Notes: a model not told the origin generated them from the sequence alone. A stretch of DNA of 64,000 bases from Heligmosomoides polygyrus polygyrus (GCA_947396885.1 OX377206.1:7881050-7945049); one strand, 5' to 3'. Positions 36,923-48,975 are shown, counted from the first letter of the stretch. A program made the numbers and translations.

Positions 36923-37115
36923 ACAAGTGCAACAGTAACTTATCTGGGAAGGAAAAGGAAGGTAAAGGGAGGCTTATTTGTCGGATGGCCACCGCAAGTC
37001 TTTCTGAGGCCAAACACGCAATCAAATCGCCTTCACGACATCCTGTAGAAGTAGAATGCGTGGCGCACCCCAAAAGGGATTCAGTAGCGCCTTCCTTTAC
37101 TCTTTATCACTTTAC
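36923..37115 (+). mobile_element. SINE family 1, 3' part
   Basis: TATCTGGGAAGGAAAAGGAA … GTAGAAGTAGAATGCGTGGC … TTTACTCTTTATCACTTTAC. Continuation of 36239-36366. Confidence 0.6.
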
Positions 37116-39978
37116 GCTTCGGAGACGTCGCCTTCGTTAGAGCCTGGAAAGGTCGAGTTCATTTGAAACACTACTCCTCCAAGCGCAATTTCATACTACT
37201 GAGATGGAGTGAATTCTGATGGAGACCAAAAGTCAGGAAGCAATGTCGTAGAGATGGATGAGCAACGAAATAGCGTCTGGGCGAGTAGTTTGTCGAATGT
37301 TGCCGTAACGTAAGCCTGATAGAAGTTCAATGCCAATCTTGGTCTACAGCTGAATGCAACTTACGGAACTCCAGAATAATCTTTGTTCAATGAATGTTCG
37401 GTATGGATTTTTCTGAACAACACGGTTAGTGTAATTTCTTGTTCGAAGGAAAATTTAATATGGTTTTTTAAAATTTTTAAAGTTCACCTGCCCCAGTAAG
37501 TGAACGCAAAAATTTATTTTTCAAGGAAAAGTATTGTTTTTTTTAAATTCGTTTTACAGCGCAGAAAGGTAGCAACCACTATTAGTGTTAAAGGAAAAGA
37601 TCGAGCTATGCACTCGGCTACATCGTAGCAGTTTTTATTCAATTTTTATTTTTTGTTTATTTTATCGATAGCAAAAATTCTGTTTGCATAGCGCAGCACA
37701 GGTGCAAACGGTACAACAAGAAAATTTATAAAAACACATATCTTCATGCCCCTCTTTCAACTAAGCAGCACTTACACTGCCAATCAAATATAATAGAAAT
37801 CGAATATCGATCCAGTCGAATGCGTGGAGCGATCTCTTTTTTAGTGGACAAAATGATTGCTGCCGTTGTGCTCTTTAGAACAAAATTTAATTTAATACTT
37901 TCACTCTTAAAAATAATTTTTTTATAAAATTTTAAGCAGATTTTTCAAATACTTATCGCAGCCGGTGAATCGAAGAATTTCAAAGGAGGTTATACTTAGT
38001 TTTCCTTAAGCGAACAATTATTTTAACCTTGTTGGAGGATCCTTGGTTCAATGTGCAAGGCCTTCGTTTTGATTTGGAAGATGTTCAGTTCGATTTCAAA
38101 AGCGCCAAGCTTGCTAAAAATAGCGTCCAATTAGAAAAGCCTCCAGTTTGACATGAAAATGGTATAAATGCGTTAAAAATAGCTTAGAGACTCATCGACT
38201 CAAGCACTGGGTCAGCAGCGGGAAAAGTGTCCAGGATCTGGCGTGAAGAAATCGATACGGCATGGATCAACGGATAATGTTTGCTGTGGGCTAACAGTCG
38301 GACGTTGCTTCGATTGCGCACTGAGTTGACGGATACTTATGCTGCCTATTAATAGAAATTTTTGCAGAGACAGCTAAAAGGCCTTTTTAGAGGCAAGATA
38401 GTTTGTCATTTCTTTGCCTTAAATTTTGGTGAACTTTAATGCATATTTTTTTGCCCAATAAGAAGTCGACATGGAATGCAGGCAAAACAGTGGATAGACT
38501 TGACTCAACCTTTATCGATGTAGAAATGCTATCGTTCTGTAAAAAGTGGTACATTCCGGGCACAGGGACAACACACGGCGGCGCAACAAAATTGTGCGCG
38601 GCGCTTCTGCCTGCTATTGGCTGACACCCCCCCCCCCCACTGGCAGTTCCTCAATCAATCGCCAATTGCACAAAACTATGAAGGGAGAGGTGCAAGATGA
38701 TGATGAGAAGAGTCAGATAACTGCATTTGTTATCGATCGAGTTGTAAACGACATCGATTTTTCGAGTGTTAAGAAGGTCGCCGTTTAGCTCTTTCAAGGG
38801 AGGAGGGGAGGTTCTCTCTCCTCTCTCTCTCGCTCCGGCACTCCCTTCTACAGACGCTGAGTAGATCACCTAGCTTTGCAGGAAAAATTCAAGGATGTGG
38901 GCCCTTCAAGAGTCCAATTTTTCACTTTTCTGAGCTCCTTTCCTTGATCCGTTCTGTGGAAGAGATCCCCACCACAACGTTCTAGTACTCGCCCACATCT
39001 ATCAGCTGACAAGACCCGGATTGACGGCTGCCCTGTGTTTGCGTCTTTGGCGGTGTTCATTAATGAGCTGAGCTGCGTGCTTGTCTGCACTTTGCCCGGA
39101 ATGTACAAAAAAGCTGGTCATCCATATTGTACACCTGAATATTGTGCACATTACCTTTGCCCTTGTGGCAGTGCTTTATTGGAAAGTGTACCCAGTTCAC
39201 ATTCGCTTTATGAGAATATTTTATGAGGCATGATCGTAAAACGTGCTCTTCTACCATTTTAACGCTCGTTCGGATGCCAACACGCGAGCGGACACGTAGC
39301 AGTTAATGTAGATCTAAACCCATTATCACTCCTCCTAAATAGTTTTACCATAGAATTACAGTAGCAGAGCGTTCGTGGCAGGGATGTGAGGATTTTTCTC
39401 GAGAAAAGCGGAAAACGGAATGCGGAACACGGAAACGGAACTGACTCAAACTCACTACTTTATTTAATTTTTAATAAATATACATGCATACATAATGGTA
39501 GTAAGAAATAAGTTGCCATTACCGAAATTAGGAAGCGGACAAGGCAACATGCGACTCTTTCCCAGCAACATATAATAATAAAAAATCCTTATAGTCGTAT
39601 CATTACTATGATGATTATTCAAACATTACTAGTGTAACAAATCGAAGTTTACGCAAAATCTTTCTGTAAATAGGAAGAAAGTATTTTAAACGAAATGAAT
39701 CCAGCTGAGGAGTGAGATGCCGGAGATTTCGCCCCTCATGACTCATAACCAGCCTTATCCTAATTGGGAGGGACAGCTCTAAGGTTCCTGTTGCGTTGAG
39801 AATCCCACGACAAGACATCCGTTCTCTGAGTTCGCATGGGTACAATGGTATCATTTCGCAGTGAAGCTGAAGCTCTGGGACAAACTCAAAGGAGGGGTGG
39901 AGAGGCAAGACGCCGCATGCTCTCCTCCGGCTAGGATAGATCCAATGTCCCCTATGGAGCGCACTGTTAGCAACCTAA
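37116..39978. other. No gene recognised
   Basis: A/T-rich DNA with short chance frames, a C11 run near 38629-38639 and a short GGCGGCGCAACAAAATTGTG…GCGC stretch. I see no splice-supported exon and no recognisable element here. Confidence 0.5.
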
Positions 39979-40112
39979 GGCCGCGTTTGTACTTCGACGC
40001 CGAACGACGCGACGCCACGTATGGTGGGCATATTGATTGAGCGACGCGATCGATCAATTTGGCCACTTTACACGCCGTCGCGTCGCTCGGCGTCGGAACT
40101 ATAAACGGGGCC
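39979..40112. mobile_element. Palindromic MITE, family 1
   Basis: GGCCGCGTTTGTACTTCGAC … GGAACTATAAACGGGGCC, TAA on both sides; same subtype as 26761-26981. Confidence 0.75.
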
Positions 40113-40437
40113 TAAGAATGCTTTTATAACTCTGATCTCGAATTAGTGTTCCAGGCCAGAGCTAAGATTATTAAGGAAAAAGATGAGCAAGCTCCGGATA
40201 AGAAATTTGATTCTTAATTCAAGCACTCATGAAATCTTCTGTGGCCTCATATAATTTAGTAGTACATCTTTTCAGGAGAAGTTTTTTTTTTTAAGAAAAA
40301 AGAATCCAACATGGGGACGCATGGTTAATCTCGTTCTTCAGCCTTTCGTTTATGTTGAAGAGGTGAATGAAGGCAGTACAAAACAATGAGTGAGTGATGA
40401 GTTACCATTTCCGGGGGATGGGGGGATTCTTTCCTTA

Positions 40438-40554
40438 GCCCTAGTTTATACTTGTGCCGCCACGCGGCGCGGCATCATGATCGCCATAGGTATCGATTTA
40501 TCGCGCCGCGTGGTCGATATCCATCCCGACCATGATGAAAGTATAAACTAGGGC
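40438..40554. mobile_element. Palindromic MITE, family 1
   Basis: GCCCTAGTTTATACTTGTGC … GTATAAACTAGGGC, TTA on both sides. Confidence 0.78.
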
Positions 40555-40589
40555 TTACACGATGCTGCCCACCGCCCACTTTCCGACCT

Positions 40590-40701
40590 AGCCCTAGTTT
40601 CTACTTGCTCCGCTGCGCGGCACGGCACGACGGTCGGGATAGATATCGACCGGGCGGCGCGAAAATCGATATCTATGGCGATCGTGGTGCCGCGCCGCCC
40701 T
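40590..40701. mobile_element. MITE family 1, one end missing
   Basis: GCCCTAGTTTCTACTTGCTC start and ATCGATATCTATGGCGATCG interior; the right terminus is lost. Confidence 0.6.
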
Positions 40702-41514
40702 ATTTGGACAAGTTTGTGGCGCGCGAAACCGTCGTTGATTGGCGTGAAACCTAACAGCTCATGGGAACTCCGAAGTCGTTTTGTAGCCAGTTCGGTTGTG
40801 GAGACAGTTGAGGGAAAGAGGTGGGTCCTTCAAATTTTCGCCCGAACTGGAGACTACGGGTGATCTCGTTAAGATGTTCTTGTACTTGTCGGAAAATGCG
40901 GATAACGAGCCTTGGCGCTGCAGCTACGGAGTCCTTTTCTCCAAATGTGCTGTAGAAGACTCCGATTCTTGCCTCAAGAACAAAATCTGTTCAGGATAGA
41001 GCGGCCATGTCAAGGGAAGTGATTAGAAATGCGATGACTCCATGTGATAGCGGGGACCCGTACATCTCGCCCTCGGCGCGTCCTTTGCTCCGCCCCTTTC
41101 TGAGGGCAGTGTAGGAAACACCTCTTCGCCACTATTTCTGTTCCGTCTTCTGGCCTAAAAGAGCGGAACACAGAACGGAACGGAAGGATTAAAACCGCCG
41201 AAAATCGGAATTCGGAACTCGAAAACGGAAATTCCACACATCTCTGATGCATGATATGCGTTTAGTCTGCCGACGCCAGGGCCGTTGGTTTTCGAGCTGT
41301 GGCGCGAACTGACAAAGTGAGGTGGTACCAGCAGATTTTTGCCGAAGCGATGTGTAACTTACTAAGCGATCGAAGAAACATTACACTCGCTCAATATTGA
41401 TTTTTCCGAATTCTCCGTCGAGATACACAATGCTCACAGGGCTCAAAAACCCACTGCAGCTGCTCCGCGTTAAATATTACCTACCGGCGGTGGCCGGCTA
41501 CATAGCAGTAGGTC

Positions 41515-41713
41515 GTCGTTCGTTGTTCGACGGATAGACGGCGGAGGACAATTTGCGCCCTCCGATGATGAATGGAGCTGTTGTGCGGAAGCTGTGGGGT
41601 CGCCGAGTGTGAAAGCAAAACAAGTTGACGTCGACGTCGACGATGATGACACTGAACGTCGTCTGCACGAGGCAAGTGATCCGTACGGATTTACGGGATA
41701 TAACGACGCGTAA
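41515..41713 (+). CDS. Possible terminal exon of an unidentified gene
   Basis: Open frame ending TAA at 41711-41713. Contains GQFAPSDDEWSCCAEAVG, an acidic VDVDVDDDDTERRLHEAS and the end DPYGFTGYNDA. An acceptor AG lies at 41512-41514 (GCAGTAG). The complementary strand gives a competing serine-rich frame with a good donor at about 41487, so even the strand is uncertain. Confidence 0.25.
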
Positions 41714-42253
41714 CGCCAAGGAGATATCGGTCTGATCGGATATGAAAGAAGTTATAACGAGGAAAACCCTCGAATTTTCCAACCACCACATCGTCCGAAG
41801 TGCTTAGATCTTCACATCTGTCTGAAGAAGAGTGCCCCAGTGTCCCGTGGCGGCATCCAACTCATCAGCTCGTCAGCGCAAAGAACGAGCATCAGGATCG
41901 CGCCATAGCCTTCTACTTGCCGTCCCGCACTTTACACTAAACCCCCGAGCAAAGGATGAACTGCCACAGCCCGCTAACCTCATTTTCTTGCATAAACGTT
42001 AATCTAGCCCTCACACTGAGGTAACTTATTAGACTTTTTCAAAGACCGCCTGGCATGCCCTCACATTATGCTAGAAGTGCTTACGATGTATCTAGCCTGC
42101 ATTTAGTGATTTATTACAGCTGCATTTTTCCTGTAAATGAGCATAAAAGCCTAAAGAAAGAGAAGCACACCTTATTTTTAAGGGTTGATCTGCATAACTT
42201 TAACAGATAACATATTTATGCAGAAAATATCGGCGCTTAAGTAGACTAGAAGG

Positions 42254-42531
42254 GCAGGTGGTAGCGCAGTCGGAGGGGGTATCGGCTGTCGCGCGCTCCC
42301 CGTATAAAAGTTCTTGGTTCGAGTTTCCCTCGCAAACCAACAAAGCCTTCCAATTCTCCGTGATCCGTGAGCGTACCACGCTTGTGTGGAGAGAATAACA
42401 CACTTATCTGTTCATTAGCTGCTCAAATCCATGCATGGACCAAGTACGTGTTCAACTATTAGAAAGTAGAAAGCATGGCGCATCCGAAAAAATGCCGACA
42501 CTGTCCTTTATTTTTCATCCTTATTTCATGT
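42254..42531 (+). mobile_element. SINE family 1
   Basis: GGTGGTAGCGCAGTCGGAGG head, CTTGGTTCGAGTTTCC B box, body diverged, T-rich tail. Confidence 0.6.
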
Positions 42532-42685
42532 AGAAAATGGTGCCGAACAGTGGCGAAAATAGTTCCAATGTTACCTATAAGTGATGAAAAAAAATTCGCA
42601 CCTCAGTGACCGGATTCCCCGGTGTGGTGTGACTTTCATTTTATTCTCTCGACGCAATCCTATATATCGATCATTTTGTACTATT

Positions 42686-42980
42686 TCGAAGTAAAGGAGC
42701 GAGTGACGGTAGTATTCAAGCATTTTTGGGATGCGCTACGCATTCTACTCCTATGGGATCCTGTGACGGCTATTTGATTGCGTACTTAGCCAACAGAATG
42801 ACCGGCAGTAGCCAGCCTATGAACGATCCGCCCATTCTGGAAAAGAAGTCTGGTACCAGTTCACCGGTCCCGTAGGGATGGAAAACTTGATTGGCCTGGG
42901 TGGGAAATCCGAAACAAGGACCTCGATTCGGGGTGCAGAGGACAGGCGGCGCCTCTCCCAACTGCGCTGCCTCACGCCTA
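42686..42980 (-). mobile_element. SINE family 1
   Basis: TTTTTGGGATGCGCTACGCA … CCCAACTGCGCTGCCTCACG; minus strand, head-to-tail spacing typical of the family. Confidence 0.6.
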
Positions 42981-43261
42981 TGATATTAGTAAGTATGCCA
43001 GATGAGGTTTTAAAAAATTGGTCTCGGCTATGGTTTCTGCAATCTACCTGCGTTTTTAAAAGTGCATTTCAGAGTAAAAGAAGCCAAGTTTGGAAAAGGA
43101 GTACCATCACGACGACAAGGTAGTGGGATGACACTTGTACGAGGCTGTTCTTCATTTCAAACCAATTTCGAGGCAATTTTTGGTAAGTTAATAAATTCGA
43201 CAAGGGGCAGCTGCCTTTACCCAACTTTAACAAAAAAGTAACAAAATATAACTGTACTCGT

Positions 43262-43700
43262 GCTTTGGAGAAATTTTATAGAACGAAAGAATGAATGAGT
43301 AAATTCGATGTCGAATATTCGAGCGAATGAACGAGCGAATTTATTCGATTATTAATTTTTCGAATGAATGAAAATCGAATAAGCCGGATCGTCCGTTTAT
43401 TCGAGCATTCCAATAGTTGAATAATTTGTTCAAATCAGGTTCTGTTCTGGAAGATTTGAAGCTTATTTGGTATTCGACTAGAACAAATCGACTTTCGAAT
43501 GAAGTTGAAATATTCGATTTTCTAATAATATTCGAATATGGCTCCCGTTCGGTACTAGAAATCGATCGAATATTTCACTTTTTAAAGCCATCAATGTTCG
43601 AATTCGAGCGGATATTCGAAACCCTATAAATATCGATTCTTCGTCTATTCGAATAAATTATTCGAATGTATTCATTCAAGCTCAACTATAAATATAACTA
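43262..43700. repeat. ATTCG-rich degenerate repeat
   Basis: GAACGAGCGAATTTATTCGA and GAATATTCGAGCG units; homologous to 7380-7840. Confidence 0.6.
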
Positions 43701-43761
43701 GGTGAGTAACAATAGAAATGAATATAATTTGGAACAACATTAGTTTACATCTTTAGCGTTT

Positions 43762-44025
43762 TCAAGAACCCAAAGAAATTGATGAGAATTTGTCGAAAAA
43801 TAAAGCTGAGCGATCACTTGTCATTGGTGTGGAAGAACCAGAGGTAGTCTTGGGGCCTTCTGAAGCAATGTACACGCATCTCTGCCAAACTGATGTGTAA
43901 TCAGAGCAACTACTCAATAATCAAGAAGAAGCTGTAGAAGAAGCGTTGAACTCACCGCTCGATCCTTGTCGACGAAATGGCGGTCGCGGCGCGGGGATGC
44001 TGTTGCCATTCTGTTTCGACGCCAT
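43762..44025 (-). CDS. Possible two-exon small gene
   Basis: Exon 44025-43956 starts at ATG (MASKQNGNSIPAPRPPFRRQ), donor GAGCG|GTGAGT. After a 66-nt intron, exon 43889-43762 has acceptor ACACATCAG and continues in frame (WQRCVYIASEGPKTTSGSST … DKFSSISLGS) to TGA, 65 residues in all. The intron length and donor are like those of ASPH. No family recognised. The frame is also open upstream of the ATG, so this may be an internal exon of something larger. Confidence 0.35.
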
Positions 44026-44235
44026 CGGGATCGAGCCCGATGAGGCTAGTTGCCGATCACAATACTAGTCGGTGGTGGTGGTGTCTTCTCGTTGTGTATG
44101 TGACGTATACGTATGCGTGTGAATGCAGGTGGCTGTGTGTATGTGTGTATGTCGGTAGTGCGTATTGTGGGCGTTACGTGTATGCGCTGGTGTTTGTATG
44201 AGTGTGTATGCGTGTATGTGTGAGAGATATACGAA

Positions 44236-44442
44236 ATGAGTGTCTACGACGGAGGAACGATGGCGACGGAGGCGATATGCCGTCCGTCGATCGCTACGCC
44301 CCTGGGCGTTCGGTCGCTGCAAAAGAAACTCTCTCCGTCACTCGCGAAATCAATGCACGAAAGCTCATCACCGAACGCATGTCGAACACGTTCAGACACA
44401 GATAGACGGCGAAGTCAGGCGAATTCACAACTCCAATCGTGA
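44236..44442 (+). CDS. Possible serine-rich ORF or exon
   Basis: 68 codons, MSVYDGGTMATEAICRPS … LQKKLSPSLAKSMHESSSP … to TGA. The opposite strand has an equally open 55-60-codon frame (CIDFASDGESFFCSD, DGRHIASVAIVPPS). One of the two may be real; I cannot decide. Adjacent to a (GTGTAT)-rich tract at 44090-44220. Confidence 0.22.
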   Translation: MSVYDGGTMATEAICRPSIATPLGVRSLQKKLSPSLAKSMHESSSPNACRTRSDTDRRRSQANSQLQS

Positions 44443-44546
44443 GGTCACGTCAAATTCAAACGTCTGGGATAAGAGAGGTATGAGGATAGGAAGGAGTGGT
44501 GACAGGAGTTTCTTTTTCTACTTCAAAAATTAGCCTTATAACAATA

Positions 44547-46440
44547 CAAGTGCTCCGACACGCCTAACGGCGTGTCTCGCACTTGCGCGCTTCGCGCGAC
44601 TTTGCACCATCACTGACCTATGGAAAGTAGTTTTTGTGAAACATAAAATTCGCTAACATCTAGGACCTGCTGCGTACTTCATCGGTATCAAGCCGTTCAC
44701 CACTTCAGTACCTTTCATCATAGACATTTTCTCCTCACCGTCCAGTAACATCATTGGTTTATGCTGCGCAGTACTTCAGCCCCTCCACTGTTGATATGTC
44801 TTCCGAATCCGGGCGCCAGCTTCCGCCTCACTCGTTTCTTCTTTCTAGATCTAATTGCTGGTCCGCCTTTACTGGCCTTCCCCCCCCCCCCCCCCCCCAC
44901 CTTCCTGATCCCAACCCCTGGCCCACTTCCTTGTTTTCACTATTGACCCCCTACTGGTCTCTTCTTGCTGGCTTCCCCGCCCTAGTCCCTCCTTCAGGTT
45001 GTTCCCTTCCTTCCTGGACGCTCACCTGTTCCATTCTAAAGGCCCCTCACCTCCATTCTCCACCACCCCTTAGTGGTCCTCCCATGCTCAAGGCAGACGT
45101 CAGTGACAAGTATTCAGAATCAAACGCTCAGAAACGCGCGTAGACGCCGCTGAGTCAAGCAGGAGAGGGCTGCGCTTCCTCTGCTGCAACATCCCATGTT
45201 AAACGGCAAACGTTGCCCCTGAGAGGTACTCAAAGGCATACCTCGCGCGGATAAAATTTTCCGTTCAACGTGGGATAATGCTGAATTCTGAATGCGGCCA
45301 CTCGTCACACGACGTCGGTGAACCGCTTCTCGCTCTAGACGATTGTTGCGCGACGTATTGGACCCGTATTCTTAATCCGTATGCTCAGAAACGCGCGGCG
45401 ATGCCGCTGTGTCAATAGAGAGGAGGCTGTGCTTCCTCGGCTGGAGGAGCATCCTATGTTGAATTCTGGATGTGGCCGCTCGTCGAACGACGACGGTGTC
45501 ACCTCTTTTGACTCCAGATGCTTATTGCGCGACGAAGGGGACCCGTATCTGGAAACAGACGCTCAGAAGCGCGCGCAGTTGTCGCTGTGTAGAGCAGGAG
45601 GAGGCTGCGCTTCTTCTGCTGCAGCAGCATCTCATGCTCAATTCTGAATGCCATCCCTCGTTGCAGGACAACGGTGTCTCCTCTTCTGACTCCAGAAGTT
45701 TGTGGTGCGATGAAGGGAACTCGTCTTCTGGATTCAGGCATTCAGAAACGCGCGCAGATGCCGTTGTGTCAAGCAGGAGGAGGCTACGCGTCCTCTGGTG
45801 TAACAACATCCCATGTTGAACGGCAGACGTTGCTCGCGCGAGGTACGCAGAGGCGTACCTGGCGCGGGTAAAGTTTTCCGTTCAACATGGGATAATGCTG
45901 AGTTCTGCATGCGGCCGGTCGTCGTACGACGACGATGAGACATCTGCTTCCTTTCTTTTCGATATTCTGAATCCAGACCGTTGTGCTGCGACGAAGGGAG
46001 CCCGCCTTCTGAATTCAGGGACTCAGAAACGCGCGCAGACGCCGTTGTGTCAAGCAGGAGAAGGCTGCGGTTCCTCTGCTGCAGCAGCATCTCATGCTCA
46101 ATTCTGAATGGGATCCGTCGTCGTAGGACGACGGTGTTTCCTCTTCTGTCTCCAGAAGGTTGTGGTGTGACGAAGGGAACCCGTCTTCTGGATTCAGGCA
46201 CTCAGAAACGCGCGCAGATGCCGTTGTGTCAAGCAGGAGGAGGCTACGCGTCCTCTGGTGTAACAACATCCCATGTTGAACGGCAGACGTTGCTCGCGCG
46301 AGGTACGCAGAGGCGTAGCTAGGGGTTCCATGAGATTGCGTGTGGTTCCACGAGGCGTATCCCAGCCAGGTTTCCAACCTGAGTGAGATACGCCTCACCA
46401 TCTACAGGGCAGGGAGCTAACTCAATTATATAGTGGTAGA
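44547..46440 (-). mobile_element. Non-autonomous Helitron, copy 2 (inverted)
   Basis: Same ends as copy 1: TCTACCACTATATAATTGAG at 46440 (minus strand) after an A, and the GGCGTGTC hairpin then CTTG at 44547 followed by T. The internal tandem array is longer than in copy 1; C18 run at 44881-44898. No transposase coding. Lacks the nested MITE of copy 1. Confidence 0.7.
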
Positions 46441-46480
46441 TATGAGCAAGATTAATAAAATGATCTCCACCGTTGTCTAA

Positions 46481-46617
46481 GGCCTTTGTAATACCATCGC
46501 TCACTCCGAGCGATGCCCAATGATATGCTCCCATATCGATCGTGTCGCGGGGGGCGATCGATATGGGAGCTTATCATTAGGCTTCGCTCGGGGTGAGCGG
46601 TGGTATAACGAAGGCCT
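46481..46617. mobile_element. Palindromic MITE (family 1-like ends)
   Basis: GGCCTTTGTAATACCATCGC and its near complement at the right; TAA on both sides; central ATCGATCGTGTCGCGGG. 40 bp outside the Helitron 5' end. Confidence 0.65.
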
Positions 46618-46714
46618 TAAGCATAAGCCCAAAGTTACGGCAGCTTTTAAAATCGCTTTGGCTATAACGGCACCAAGTGCGAGCTGGATAAGTGAACTAC
46701 TTCACTTTCGAGTT

Positions 46715-47005
46715 CTGATAGATCATTGAATGTTTTGTCGCAAAAATGACGCCTCAAGGCGCCAAATAAATAGATGGACGACAGAAGGAGTCAATTCAGT
46801 AGATTAGGAAGGATGGGAGAGGTGCTCCCATCTGAGTCCGGTAACCTTCTGATAGTTCAGTTTCGCGATCTGTGGACGTGCATTGTCGTGCAAAAGAGAG
46901 AGACACTGCAGGAGAACTGTGACAGCCAACTTCTGAAGTTGAACAGCATGACATTGGGTCGATACTGTGATCCCAGAAGAAAGTAAAGTATTTCCTTGTA
47001 ATTCC
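46715..47005 (-). pseudogene. mariner transposase relic (catalytic region)
   Basis: Minus-strand frame contains HAVQLQKLAVTVLLQCLS then [20 protein letters not shown], the second-Asp motif of mariner transposases, then LRWEHLSHPS and a stop where YSPDLAP would follow (decayed to STELTPSVVHLF). No terminal repeats identified. Confidence 0.75.
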
Positions 47006-47011
47006 ACAGAC

Positions 47012-47383
47012 AACTGAAGCGTACGTCTAAACAGGGAGAGCGAGTCATATAGGGAGAGTCCCCACTCCTCAATTTATAAAAATGTGTTTCTTTTTTTTGC
47101 CAAGTCGTTGAACCCAAGGATTAGATGGACCTTGGAGTCACAATGGAATCGGCGCCTCACGAGTTTTTGGCCCTTTTGTACGCCCGCGATATCACTGCCT
47201 GCAAGTGGCTCGGAGCGCAGTGGATAGTGACGTTGCTTCATGAGACGGAGGTAGAGGGTTCGATTCTCCTGCGCTGCTGTTTTCTTGAATTTCAACCGAT
47301 TGGTTGAGGTTTGAAGGGTTCTGACGTCTTTAGCATTTTCAGAGTTTTTTTGCGCAATTTTCCAGCTGTATGCTGGAGTATTC
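47012..47383 (+). mobile_element. tRNA(Arg)-like repeat, family 3
   Basis: Contains a tRNA-like AGCGCAGTGGATAGTGACG … GGTTCGATTCTCCTGCGCT (acceptor arms AGCGCAG/CTGCGCT pair). TGGATAG resembles arginine tRNA A boxes. An inverted copy lies at 48075-48468 and a direct one at 49805-50157. Confidence 0.55.
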
Positions 47384-47709
47384 AACATAGTGATGTATAA
47401 GCGCTCAACAGCAGTGATACACAGATACAATATGCATGAAGCAGCACTGAACGCAATACGGACAGCGTATGAAAGCGACAGGCTCCCAACAGTTTGTTTC
47501 CCCACATGGACCAATGCTCGGGAAAAACCATTCTGCTCGGGTTTCCAAAAGATACCGGAATGTGACGTCGGAGGTGGTTCAAATGAGAAACGAGGTGTGC
47601 GGATCCCGCAAATTAAGGAAAACGGCATCGATACACTCTTTGCCTCATGTCTGCCTGTCACCTGGAAATCAGAGATCTGCTGAAGGCTTTCTAGAACCTA
47701 ACACCAACA

Positions 47710-47904
47710 ATGTCTGCCGTTGTTCGAATGATTATCCACCTGCTCACGCTGAAGTGTGGCCCACCTTTAGAAAAGAAACCTTTGAGGGAAGAAATCAAGC
47801 TGGCCGAACGGATGGCCAGCTTACTCAAGGACTTCGAAGCACGTCAACTTGAAGTTGACGAAGACGAACAGTTGGAAGTGGTGGAAGGAGAAGAAGAAGG
47901 TTGA
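47710..47904 (+). CDS. Possible small charged protein between inverted repeats
   Basis: 64 codons from ATG: MSAVVRMIIHLLTLKCGPPL, a Lys/Glu-rich helix (EEIKLAERMASLLKDFEARQ) and an acidic end (VVEGEEEG). It lies in the unique DNA between the two inverted family 3 copies. Helix-like composition is suggestive, but no family is recognised and no splice support was found. Confidence 0.28.
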   Translation: MSAVVRMIIHLLTLKCGPPLEKKPLREEIKLAERMASLLKDFEARQLEVDEDEQLEVVEGEEEG

Positions 47905-48074
47905 GCTCCACAAGAAGAACTGATAGACTTGGAGAGGCAAGCAGGCAGTGGACACATGATAACGTTTTCGGGTCGAACACTTGTTTTGGAGGAAAGTGTA
48001 CGTCTTCGATTGGGCTTTAGATGTTGAATAGCTTCCGCTTTGCCTTGCAGTTAAAACCCCGGTCAGTAATAAAG

Positions 48075-48468
48075 ATGTCGCAAGAAAGTTACTCTCCACA
48101 GCTGGAAAAATGCGCAAAAAAAAACTCTGAAAACGATGTAGACATCAGGATCCCTCAAATCTCAGCCAGTCAGTTGAAATGCAAAAATGCAGCTGCGCAG
48201 GAGAACCGAACCCTCTACCTCCCTCTCATGAAGCAACGTCACTATCCACTGCGCTCCGAGCCGTTTACTGGCAGTGGCGTTGCGGCATACAAGATCTCCG
48301 AACTCGTGAGGCGCTGATTGCTTGTAACTTCTAGAACCCCTACTCTTTGAGTTCAACAACTTGGCAGAAAAGAAACACATTTTTAAACTAAATGAAGGAT
48401 GGGGATTCTCCCTATATGACTCGCTCTCCCTTCTTCAGACATACGCTTCAGACCCTTCCCTTGTGAGA
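48075..48468 (-). mobile_element. tRNA(Arg)-like repeat, family 3 (inverted copy)
   Basis: Reverse complement of 47012-47383 at high similarity, including GGCTCGGAGCGCAGTGGATA and the CAGAGTTTTTTT segment. Confidence 0.55.
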
Positions 48469-48686
48469 AGGTTATCCTTCTCGTGTTCCACATATGTGGA
48501 CTCTTCTGGAGGTCGTTGTTACGGTGTCACATCTGATAATCATGCTGATACCACGCGTTTGCGTGCTCTTCTTGGAGACATTTCAAAAACTCTCTATATT
48601 TGAATTTCATGTGGTAGCGGGATAAGAGCAGGTGCCGGCTACTGCGTGCTCCCTATGGATTCGAGATTCGGGCCCCATCTGGGCCT

Positions 48687-48975
48687 AAAGGATAAAGGAT
48701 GGCACCACTCAATCCTTTTTGGGATGCGCCACGCATTCTATTTCTACGGGATGTCGTGGAGGCGATTTGCATGCGTATTTGGCCATACAATGACTTGCGG
48801 TGGCCAGCCGATGTACAAGTCAGTGCTTTATCCTTCCCAGACAAGTCTGGTACCAATTCATCGACCCCGGAGATGGAAGGCTTGGTTGGCCTGGGCGGGA
48901 AATCCGAACCAGGAACCTGGTATCGGGTGCACGCGACAACCGGCGCCCCCTCCGACTGCGCTACACGCGCCCATC
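48687..48975 (-). mobile_element. SINE family 1
   Basis: AAAGGATAAAGGATGGCACC … CTACACGCGCCCATC; full length on the minus strand. Confidence 0.7.
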
